Source: Acidobacteriota bacterium (GTDB lineage Bacteria; Zixibacteria; MSB-5A5; GN15; FEB-12). Taken from it: a stretch of DNA of 64,000 nt. The notes beneath the pieces are model-generated. The model did no database searches. It had not been told where the DNA came from and saw only the letters and a program-made list of their open reading frames with translations. Location: assembly GCA_035529075.1 (NCBI GenBank), contig DATKXK010000005.1:132981-196980 (forward strand), read 5' to 3'. How positions within the stretch are numbered: position 1 is the first letter of the stretch; each line of letters starts with the position of its first letter. Shown here one piece after another: positions 55,153 to 62,891 of this stretch. Made by a program: the position numbers and the translations under genes.

Positions 55153-55389
55153 ATTGCTGTTACCTGAGACCGACCAACGTCTGAATATAGGGTTGCGGCC
55201 GAGGCGGGACAATCTATTTATGCCCGGCGTACGGTTGGCCGAGGCGCCCTGCCGGTGGCGGGCTTGCGTGCGGGTTGCTTTTCGGCGTCACGTTGGGTAT
55301 CTTCGGACTCTTAGTGAAACTGATCAGATCGGATGGTGCCCCCGCGACGGGGCGAGGCGCGCCCGGATACGACACGAAGGAGACTGCAC

Positions 55390-56904
55390 ATGACCCCGCA
55401 AAAAGCCTACGATGAACTGGAAAAGCGACTTAAAGAAATCGCCTTGATTCAATCGAGTATCGGCCTGTTGGGCTGGGAGGAACGCACCTACATGCCGCCC
55501 CGTGGCGCTGATCTGCGATCCCGGCAGCTAAGCTACCTGGCCGGGCTGGGCCACGAGAAATTCACCGACCCTCGCATCGGCGAACTGCTGGCGACTGTCG
55601 AGGGCAGCGAGCTGACGAAGGATCCCGACTCGGTTCAGGCGGCAAACGTGCGCGAAATCCGCCATCTCTATGACAAGAATACGAAGCTCCCGAAGGATCT
55701 CGTCGAAGAACTCACCCGGACCACGTCGCTCGCCGAGACGGAATGGGCCACTGCCCGTAAGAACTCGGACTTCAAAGCGTTTCTTCCGTGGCTGGGAAAG
55801 GTTGTCGATCTGACCCGGAAAAAAGCCGAAGCTTACGGATACGAGGGGGAACCGTACAATTCGCTGCTGGATGACTATGAGCCGGGGGCGACCGTTGACG
55901 ACATCATCGAAGTGTTCAAGAACCTGAAGGATGAACTGGTGGACCTGGTCGGTCGCATAGCCGAGGCTTCGAAAAAGCCCGATGTTTCCGTCGTTGAGCG
56001 CGAGTACGACGTCGAACGCCAGAAGCTGTTCAACGAGATGGTCGCCTGCGCGATCGGTTTTGATTTCGCGGCCGGGCGACTGGATATCTCCACCCACCCG
56101 TTCACCAACGGTCTCGGACCCGGCGATACGCGCATTACGACCCGCTTCAACCCCCGGCGGTTGAACGATGCCCTGTTTGGTACCATGCACGAAGTCGGCC
56201 ACGCCCTGTACGAGATGGGGCTGCAGAAGGACAAGTATTTCGGAATGCCCGTCGGCGACTCCGCGTCTCTGGGTATTCACGAGTCGCAGTCCCGGATGTG
56301 GGAGAACCAGGTTGGCCGGTCAAAGGAATTCTGGGTCTATTTCCTGCCTCAACTCAAACGGATATTCCGCCAGTCGCTCAACGGCGTGGAGCTCGACGAC
56401 TTCTACGCTGCCGTCAACCATGTCACGCCCTCGTATATCAGGGTCGAAGCGGACGAGGCGACGTACAATCTCCACATTCTCCTGCGCTTCGAGCTCGAGA
56501 GAGCGATGGTCCTGGGGGATCTCAAACCCGGCGACGTGCCGGGTGAGTGGAACAGCCGTTTCAAGAAGTACTTCGGTCTTGACGTCGATACAGACGCCCA
56601 TGGCTGTCTTCAGGACGTGCACTGGTCGGCCGGCCTGATCGGTTACTTCCCCACGTACACCCTGGGCAATCTGTACGCCGCTCAGTTCTTTGCCAGGGCG
56701 AAGCAGGACATCCCGGATCTTCCCCAGCAGTTCGAGCGGGGCAACTTCAGCAGTCTGCTCGGCTGGTTGCGCGAAAACATACACTACCAGGGCCAGCGAT
56801 ACCGGGCCAACCGTCTTTGTGAGCGCGTGACGGGCAAGCCGCTGTCGCACCGGCCGCTGATGGAGTATATGAACGCCAAGTTCAAAGAGATCTACGGCCT
56901 TTAA
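55390..56904 (+). CDS. Metallocarboxypeptidase, family M32 (thermostable carboxypeptidase 1 type)
   Basis: 504 residues, standard for M32. It removes C-terminal residues from peptides in the cytoplasm. The zinc motif HEVGH is at 267-271 in GTMHEVGHALYEMGL. The third-ligand motif HESQSRMWENQVGRS follows about 28 residues later, and the family DTRITTRF and TYTLGNLYAAQFF stretches are present. The ATG at 55390 has AAGGAG upstream; the frame is open back to 55333 but that part is unlike the family. Divergent from thyX. Confidence 0.93.
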   Translation: MTPQKAYDELEKRLKEIALIQSSIGLLGWEERTYMPPRGADLRSRQLSYLAGLGHEKFTDPRIGELLATVEGSELTKDPDSVQAANVREIRHLYDKNTKLPKDLVEELTRTTSLAETEWATARKNSDFKAFLPWLGKVVDLTRKKAEAYGYEGEPYNSLLDDYEPGATVDDIIEVFKNLKDELVDLVGRIAEASKKPDVSVVEREYDVERQKLFNEMVACAIGFDFAAGRLDISTHPFTNGLGPGDTRITTRFNPRRLNDALFGTMHEVGHALYEMGLQKDKYFGMPVGDSASLGIHESQSRMWENQVGRSKEFWVYFLPQLKRIFRQSLNGVELDDFYAAVNHVTPSYIRVEADEATYNLHILLRFELERAMVLGDLKPGDVPGEWNSRFKKYFGLDVDTDAHGCLQDVHWSAGLIGYFPTYTLGNLYAAQFFARAKQDIPDLPQQFERGNFSSLLGWLRENIHYQGQRYRANRLCERVTGKPLSHRPLMEYMNAKFKEIYGL

Positions 56905-57018
56905 GACTGCCGGCTCGGGTTGAAGGAAGGTCACGAGCGGAGCCGGGCACCTTTTACGGCTTGGCCGGCGGCGATATGACTGCACGCGCTATATACCGGC
57001 CCGGCCGAGGTCGAGGAC

Positions 57019-57450
57019 GTGATAGCGAATACGTTACAGCAACAGTTGCGTGAGCTTATCACCGAGATTCTGCACGAAGAGCGCTACTTCCAGACCCGGG
57101 CTCGGCAGATGCACCTTGACCAGGGAACGCTTGACGCCCGACACGTCCAGGTAATGAGAACCGGGAAGTTGACACCGGCGCACGATCGGCTCAAGAGGGT
57201 GCATGACGCGATGTTCAAAGCTCATCGCAGGGTTGCGCGGGACCATCACGGTGTCGTGACCTCCTGTCGGCGAATTGCCGACGGGCTGGGTGCCGGGACA
57301 GTCAGTGAACGCCAAATAGCACTCGAGCTTGACCACCTGCGCTCAGTCCTTAAGGCTATGAAGACCGAGCACGCCACTGTCGAGGCCGAGCGACGGAGAA
57401 TCGACAGGGAGCACGCCGCCTACGTGCGATCGATATCCGGCGGTCGTTGA
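57019..57450 (+). CDS. Small helical protein of unknown function
   Basis: 143 residues starting at GTG (57019) with CGAGG upstream. No signal or membrane segment. It is almost entirely helical, with two long charged stretches (about 1-25 and 100-135, heptad-like spacing of L/I/V among E/R/K), so a coiled coil is likely. I do not recognise a family. It lies about 220 bases before trkA on the same strand, without overlap. It could be an accessory protein or an unrelated gene. Confidence 0.45.
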   Translation: MIANTLQQQLRELITEILHEERYFQTRARQMHLDQGTLDARHVQVMRTGKLTPAHDRLKRVHDAMFKAHRRVARDHHGVVTSCRRIADGLGAGTVSERQIALELDHLRSVLKAMKTEHATVEAERRRIDREHAAYVRSISGGR

Positions 57451-57672
57451 CAAACTGCCAATAGAAGCGGTGACCGTGACCCGTCGGGCAACTCCTCCTG
57501 AGAACGGCCTCCTGATGTTCCGACGGCCGGGTCGGGCCTCTCGGGCGGAACGTAAGGGACCCAGAAATCCTTTGCCAAACGTAAACTCAGCCGGTTACTT
57601 GTTTCGAGGCTGCAGCCGGCAGAGGGAGTCACCGATAGTGCAAGTAGTTGCCAGGAAACGAATGGGACGGAA

Positions 57673-59046
57673 ATGCGGATAATAATCGTTGGTGCGGGAG
57701 TTGTGGGCTCTGCGGTGGCGGAGCAATTGCTTCGCGACAAGCACAGCCTGGCCATTATCGATGTAGACCGCAGTCTGACCGCGCAGCTTGCCGAGAAGCA
57801 GGACGTTCAGATTCTGACGGGCTCCGGCTCATCACCGAGGCTGTTACGGGAAGCCGGCATAGCCGATGCCGACATGGTTCTGGCCGTGACGCCGGATGAC
57901 GAGGTCAATATCGTGGTCTGCGCCATCGCTGCCGAGTACAACGTAGGCCGCCGCATCGCCCGCCTGAGGAGCCCCGATTACGTGCGCGGCGACGCCGGCT
58001 TTGATCTTACGGGGCTCGGCGTCACGGCCGTGATCCACCCGGAAAAATTGATGGCCGAACATATCCTGCAGTTCATCGAGACCCCCCATGCCGTGGAGTC
58101 GGCCAGCTTCGAGAAGGGCAGCATATTCCTGCGCGGCTACCGGGTCAGGGAAAACATGGAACTGGCCGGCAAGACACCACGCGAGATTCGGGAGCAGATC
58201 GCACCCGAGGTCATCCTGTTTGCCGCCATCAACCGCAATGGCCGCGGCATGATCCCTTACGGCAACACCGGCATAGAGCCGGGCGATATTGTCTATACCC
58301 TGTTTCCGGCGGAGTCGCTTGAGAGCTTCCTGAAACTGGTCGGCCAGGTCAGGAAGAAATCCCGGAAGATCATCGTTACGGGCGATTCGTACGCCGTGCT
58401 GGAGATGGCGCAGGCGCTGGACTCGACGGAACACAAAGTCATACTCGTTGATCCCGACCTGGAACAGGCGAAGTCGGTGGCCGGCATGTTCAGCAATATC
58501 GAGGTCATCCACGGGGATTGCACCGACGCCGGTCTGCTTCGGGAACTCAATGTCGATACGGCTTCGTTCTTCATCGCCGTCTCCGATCAGTCTGATTACA
58601 ACATTCTCTCCGCCCTGCTGGCGAAGGCCGAGGGTGCCCACGAGGTTATCGCTGCTTCCACGGAGACCCGGCACGACCGGTTGTTCAATTCGATCGGGAT
58701 TGACCACGTGGTAAACGTCCGTCTTACGGCCGCCCGGGAGATCCTGGAGATCATCTCCCGCGGCCAGATCGGCGCCGTTGTTGAGCTGTCCAATATCGAC
58801 ATTGAGGCGGCTCGCTTCACGGTTGACCCGCAGAGTGAAATCGCCGGGCTGAAAGTGCAGAAGATAGCCAGGAAGCTGAAGAAGGACTCGATCATCGGCG
58901 TCATCGTGCGCGGCGACCGGATGATAATCCCCGGCGGTGATACCGTCATAGAGGCCGATGATCACGTGATCATTATATCGCGCGGCAAGCACCTGCCGGC
59001 CTTGGCCAGCCTGTTCAGACCCGGCGGCCTGTTTACTTGGAGGTAG
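57673..59046 (+). CDS. trkA: Trk potassium uptake system, peripheral NAD-binding subunit TrkA
   Basis: 457 residues, the normal length for a duplicated TrkA. There are two RCK_N/RCK_C pairs: the first begins with the Rossmann motif IIVGAGVVGS and ends near residue 225; the second begins KIIVTGDSYAVLEMAQAL, where the glycine motif is degenerate. Each half is followed by an RCK_C domain (VIIPGGDTVIEADDHVIIIS closes the second). TrkA binds nucleotides and gates the TrkH channel. Only 4 bases separate it from trkH, whose ribosome site GGAGGTAG lies over the trkA stop, so the pair is coupled. Confidence 0.93.
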   Translation: MRIIIVGAGVVGSAVAEQLLRDKHSLAIIDVDRSLTAQLAEKQDVQILTGSGSSPRLLREAGIADADMVLAVTPDDEVNIVVCAIAAEYNVGRRIARLRSPDYVRGDAGFDLTGLGVTAVIHPEKLMAEHILQFIETPHAVESASFEKGSIFLRGYRVRENMELAGKTPREIREQIAPEVILFAAINRNGRGMIPYGNTGIEPGDIVYTLFPAESLESFLKLVGQVRKKSRKIIVTGDSYAVLEMAQALDSTEHKVILVDPDLEQAKSVAGMFSNIEVIHGDCTDAGLLRELNVDTASFFIAVSDQSDYNILSALLAKAEGAHEVIAASTETRHDRLFNSIGIDHVVNVRLTAAREILEIISRGQIGAVVELSNIDIEAARFTVDPQSEIAGLKVQKIARKLKKDSIIGVIVRGDRMIIPGGDTVIEADDHVIIISRGKHLPALASLFRPGGLFTWR

Positions 59047-59050
59047 CAGC

Positions 59051-60649
59051 GTGCACAAGGCAGCGGTCGGGTATGTTATTGGGAAGCTCATGCAGGTGCT
59101 GGCGGGTGTCCTCCTGGTGCCGTTGGGTATTGCCGTCTACGACTACCGGGCGCTCGAGTTCAGCCGCATCCTCGCTGCACCCGAAGTCGTCGGGTTTCTT
59201 CTTTCCGTGCTCCTGTCGTTCGTGCTCGGCACGTTGATGGTGGCGAGCCTTCGCCACGGCCGTGAGCTCCAGGGGGCCAGAGAGGGGTACGCCATCGTCG
59301 CCATCGGATGGATCTGGCTGACCTTCTGGACCTGCCTGCCCCTGTTCTTTTACTTCGTGTCCCGAAACGCGGGCGGGCTGGCCCATCACCTGGCCTGCTT
59401 CACGGACGCGTATTTTGAAATCATGTCCGGTTTCACAACCACGGGCGCCAGTATCCTCAGTGATATCGAGTCCGTGCCCCGGTCATTGCTGTTCCTGCGC
59501 GCCCTGGCCCACTGGCTGGGCGGTATGGGTATTATCACGCTGGCCATAGTCATCTTTCCGTCCATGGGGGTCACGGCGTACCAGATGTTCCGAGGGGAGG
59601 TACCCGGGACCAGTCCCGGGAAGCTGAAGCCGCGATTGTCCCAGACGGTGTCAATTCTCTGGGGTGTCTACTTCCTCTTCACGGCCGCCGAAACCGTCCT
59701 GCTGTTCATCGGCGGTATGGGCCTGTTTGACGCCGTCTGTCACGCCTTCGCCACTATGGCCACGGGCGGGTTCTCAACACAGAACAGCTCCGTTGCAGCC
59801 TACGGATCGGATTTCATTCGGTGGGTCATTATTGTCTTCATGTATCTGGCCGGCGTCAACTTCATCCTGCATTTCCGGGCGTTGCGCGGTGATCTGGCGG
59901 CGATGTACCGCAATCGCGAATTCCTCTTCTACAACGGGGTCATCCTCGTGGCCATCGTCCTGGTCACCAGCGTGCTCTATTTCAACGGCCCGGCGACGCC
60001 CGAAACGGCGGCCCAGAGTTACCGCCATGATCCCATGCCCGCCGAGGAGTTCGACGCCCACTACGCTCAGGAAGCGGGCAAGGTGAGCACCCTTTACGGC
60101 AGCATCCGGACGGCGACTTTCCAGGTGGTGTCAATCGTGACTACGACCGGTTTTTCCACCGCCGACTTTGACCTGTGGCCGAATTTCGTGCGCTTTCTGC
60201 TGGTCTTCCTGATGTTCTTCGGCGGCTGCCTGGGGTCGACCGGCGGCGGCATCAAGATGATTCGCGTGGTCGTGGTGTTCAAGGTGGCCTGGAAGCAGTT
60301 GCGCAAGATGACTCAGCCACGCCTGGTCGCTCCCATCAAGGTCGGGGACACGGTGCTGCATGATGAGGCCGTCGTCAACGTCGTCGCGTTCTTCATTCTC
60401 TTCACCGGCCTGTTTATCCTCGTGGCTTTCCTGATGACGCTGTTTACGCCCGACCTGACCACGGCCGTTGCCTGTTCCATCGCCACCATCGGCAACATCG
60501 GTCCCGGTCTGGCCGGTATAGGTGCGGCCGAGAACTACGGCTGGTTGCCGTCGCCCGCCAAGTGGATTCTGGTGCTGTCGATGCTCCTCGGTCGCCTCGA
60601 GATTTTCACCGTGCTGATCGCCTTCCGGCCGTCCGTGTGGCGCCGGTAG
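59051..60649 (+). CDS. trkH: Trk potassium uptake system, channel subunit TrkH
   Basis: 532 residues, membrane protein with four pseudo-repeated M1-P-M2 units. The selectivity-filter segments read GFTTTGASIL, MATGGFSTQ, VTTTGFSTAD and ATIGNIGPGL, the usual TrkH set. A periplasmic loop of about 45 residues (rich in A, E and P, around residues 315-350) sits before the third filter. It starts at GTG (59051) with GGAGGTAG upstream, overlapping the end of trkA. It imports potassium under TrkA control. Confidence 0.93.
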   Translation: MHKAAVGYVIGKLMQVLAGVLLVPLGIAVYDYRALEFSRILAAPEVVGFLLSVLLSFVLGTLMVASLRHGRELQGAREGYAIVAIGWIWLTFWTCLPLFFYFVSRNAGGLAHHLACFTDAYFEIMSGFTTTGASILSDIESVPRSLLFLRALAHWLGGMGIITLAIVIFPSMGVTAYQMFRGEVPGTSPGKLKPRLSQTVSILWGVYFLFTAAETVLLFIGGMGLFDAVCHAFATMATGGFSTQNSSVAAYGSDFIRWVIIVFMYLAGVNFILHFRALRGDLAAMYRNREFLFYNGVILVAIVLVTSVLYFNGPATPETAAQSYRHDPMPAEEFDAHYAQEAGKVSTLYGSIRTATFQVVSIVTTTGFSTADFDLWPNFVRFLLVFLMFFGGCLGSTGGGIKMIRVVVVFKVAWKQLRKMTQPRLVAPIKVGDTVLHDEAVVNVVAFFILFTGLFILVAFLMTLFTPDLTTAVACSIATIGNIGPGLAGIGAAENYGWLPSPAKWILVLSMLLGRLEIFTVLIAFRPSVWRR

Positions 60650-60799
60650 CGGGCGAAAACCCCTGGTGCCAGCATCGGTATACCGTTATCATACTCCATC
60701 ACGGGCCGCGCGTGACCGGGCCCGGCGACCGGTTTCGCCCGGCCGCCGGCCGGTGAACGCGAGGTGCGCCCGGTATAGAGCGCCGCAGGTAGTCTGAAA

Positions 60800-62011
60800 A
60801 TGAAAACGATATTCTTCTTTGTCTTCTTTGTCAGTTTGTTCATTCTGGTCCTCGGCCTGATCGAGGTCCTTCTGCTGCGCGTTCTGAATAAGGTGTGGTG
60901 GAAAAAGAAGGTTGTCCGCCGCCTGGCCCTGTCACTGCCGCTGGTCGGTGTCGCGGGGTTCGTCGTGTTCGCCGCCGGCGAGTTCTATCGCATCCCCTGG
61001 CTGGCCGTCCCGGCCTCGGTGGTCGCCGCCATGGCCTTCATCCTTGAAGTCTGCCTGATGCTCTCCCTGCCGGTGTCGGGCGCCATCCATCTGGTCGATC
61101 ACTGGGTCCACCGGCTTACACGTCACTGGGCACCGGGCAGGGGAGAGCCGCCGGATCGCCGTCGACGACTGTTCCTCAAGGGGGTGGCCATGGCGGTGCC
61201 GCTGGGAACGATCGGTATGGGTGTCTTCGGAGTGGGGCGTTCGTTTGTGTCTGCCAACGTGTACCTGCGGAGGATTGCCATGGACAACCTCCCGGACGAC
61301 CTGGTCGGCCTGCGAATTCTGCACCTGTCCGATCTCCACCTGGCGCACTACGTCACCCTCGACGATCTGGTGACGGTGCTGCAGAAGGCTCAGGAGTTCC
61401 AGCCGGACGTCGTCCTGGTCACCGGCGACGTGGCCGACGACCTTGCCCAGTTACCCGGCGCGCTGGGGCTGATAGCAGAGTCGGGCACACCAATGGGGTG
61501 CTACGCGTCGCTCGGCAATCACGAGCACTTCAGGGGGCTGACCCAGGTGAGGCGGACATTCGACGGTTCCCCGGTGCCGCTGCTGGTGAACGAGGCGGTC
61601 CGCTTGCCCGTGGGTGAGGCCTCGGTCATTATTGCCGGGATCGATGATCCCCGGCTGATGGAGGGTGGCGACGCCGGATTCTATACCCGGTGCCTGGACC
61701 TTGCTCTCTCGGAAACCCGCGACGGTGATGTGACGGTTCTGATGAGCCATCGGCCAGCCGTCTTCGACTACGCCGCGGCGCGGGGTGTGCACCTCACGCT
61801 GGCCGGCCACACGCACGGGGCGCAGATTGGGTTGTTCGGACGTTCCCTCCTCGAAAGTTATTTCCCGCGACAATACCTGTGGGGACACTACCGTACGGCT
61901 GCGTCGCACCTGTATACCTCGAGCGGTGTCGGTCACTGGTTTCCGTTTCGTCTCGGCTGTCCTCCCGAGGCGCCGGTGCTGGAGCTGGTACGCTCGCAGG
62001 GGTCTCGCTGA
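60800..62011 (+). CDS. Membrane-anchored metallophosphoesterase with an internal twin-arginine-like motif
   Basis: 403 residues. Three or so hydrophobic helices fill residues 1-105. A segment reading RRRRLFLKGVAMAVPLGTIG near residue 115 resembles a Tat signal (RRxFLK) and a fourth helix. The phosphoesterase domain (about 165-400) has LSDLHL, TGDVADD, SLGNHEHF and AGHTHGAQIG, the metal-binding set seen in YkuE/YaeI-type enzymes. The catalytic domain probably faces the periplasm and acts on a lipid-linked or envelope phosphate ester, an inference from that family. It lies 150 bases after trkH. Confidence 0.83.
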   Translation: MKTIFFFVFFVSLFILVLGLIEVLLLRVLNKVWWKKKVVRRLALSLPLVGVAGFVVFAAGEFYRIPWLAVPASVVAAMAFILEVCLMLSLPVSGAIHLVDHWVHRLTRHWAPGRGEPPDRRRRLFLKGVAMAVPLGTIGMGVFGVGRSFVSANVYLRRIAMDNLPDDLVGLRILHLSDLHLAHYVTLDDLVTVLQKAQEFQPDVVLVTGDVADDLAQLPGALGLIAESGTPMGCYASLGNHEHFRGLTQVRRTFDGSPVPLLVNEAVRLPVGEASVIIAGIDDPRLMEGGDAGFYTRCLDLALSETRDGDVTVLMSHRPAVFDYAAARGVHLTLAGHTHGAQIGLFGRSLLESYFPRQYLWGHYRTAASHLYTSSGVGHWFPFRLGCPPEAPVLELVRSQGSR

Positions 62012-62211
62012 CGTCCGTCGTGCCGTCGCTCAAGTTGATTTTTTTTGCCCGAGATGAATATTTTTTCTTGCTAAAAAAACTCCGGGGAGATTATGTTTTG
62101 CAGGAATAGAGGGAGTTGGTTGCACCGGGGTTTTGCGTAGCTACTCATGATTCAGAGAGAGAGAAGTCAAGGTTAAGCCGTAACCCTAACGTAATGCTAA
62201 AGGAGTAACAA

Positions 62212-62757
62212 ATGGCAGTAGCCAAGAAGAAGGTTGCCAAGAAGAAGGTGACCCCGCGCAAGAAGACGGCTGCCAAGAAAACAGCGGCCAAGAAGAAAAC
62301 GACCGCGAAAAAGAAAGTAGCCGCCAAGAAGCCGACTGTGAGGAAGAAGGCAGTAGCCAGGAAGAAGACGACCGCCAAGCGGAAGACGGCCAAGCCGAGA
62401 AAGACGACCGCACGCAAGGCGGCGCCCAAGGGGAAGACCACCCGCAAGGCGGCCCCGCGCAAGAAAACCACTCGTAAAGCGGCCGCCAAGAAGAAGACCA
62501 CCAAGCGCAAACCCAACCCGGCCTTCATGCGGCCGATGACGCTATCGGCCGATCTGGGCGCCGTCGTAGGAGCCAAGCCGATTCCTCGTACGGAGGTCAC
62601 CAAGAAGATCTGGGCATACATCAAGAAGAACGGACTTCAGGACGCCGTGAACCGTCGCATGATTAATGCCGACGACAAGCTCATACGGGTCTTCGGCGGC
62701 AAGCGAAAGGTCTCAATGTTTGAGATGACCAAGCTTATCTCCAAGCACATGAAGTAG
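62212..62757 (+). CDS. Histone H1-like lysine-rich protein with a C-terminal SWIB domain
   Basis: 181 residues. Residues 1-100 are a low-complexity tail of alternating A, K, T and R (AKKK, TAAKK and RKAA repeats), like the DNA-binding tails of histone H1-like bacterial proteins. Residues about 103-181 are a SWIB/MDM2 domain (FMRPMTLSADLGAVVG, EVTKKIWAYIKKNGLQD, INADDKLIRVFGG, SMFEMTKLISKHM). This pairing is known in chlamydial and some other bacterial proteins, often linked with topoisomerase I or chromatin compaction. AAAGGAGTAAC precedes the ATG, and the AT-rich region 62035-62100 probably holds its promoter. It should be abundant and nucleoid-associated, an inference from composition. Confidence 0.88.
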   Translation: MAVAKKKVAKKKVTPRKKTAAKKTAAKKKTTAKKKVAAKKPTVRKKAVARKKTTAKRKTAKPRKTTARKAAPKGKTTRKAAPRKKTTRKAAAKKKTTKRKPNPAFMRPMTLSADLGAVVGAKPIPRTEVTKKIWAYIKKNGLQDAVNRRMINADDKLIRVFGGKRKVSMFEMTKLISKHMK

Positions 62758-62787
62758 CGAGCCTGGTCTTCATCTAAGTACACAGGG

Positions 62788-62816
62788 CAGGTCGGCTATG
62801 CCGGCCTGTTTTTTTT
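62788..62816 (+). terminator. Rho-independent terminator after the SWIB gene
   Basis: CAGGTCGGC (62788-62796) pairs with GCCGGCCTG (62800-62808) with one G-T pair, loop TAT, followed by eight T residues. It lies 30 bases after the stop codon. Confidence 0.92.
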
Positions 62817-62891
62817 CATTCCTTTTGCTCCCGCGCCGTCGGCTCCGTACCTTGGGATGAGAAACAGCACTATCGAGCAAGCCGAGGTGGT

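Noticed and set aside
57470-57682. 70-codon frame before trkA
   Set aside because: It overlaps the trkA start, has no ribosome site and a composition unlike neighbouring genes.
62212-62520. Simple-sequence DNA repeat (AAGAAG-rich)
   Set aside because: The repetition is explained by lysine, alanine and arginine codons of the histone-like tail. Codons vary, so it is not a microsatellite or CRISPR-like array.
62145-62624. Minus-strand frame opposite the SWIB gene giving a hydrophobic peptide
   Set aside because: The hydrophobicity comes from reading lysine codons in antisense (Phe/Leu); a typical artefact.
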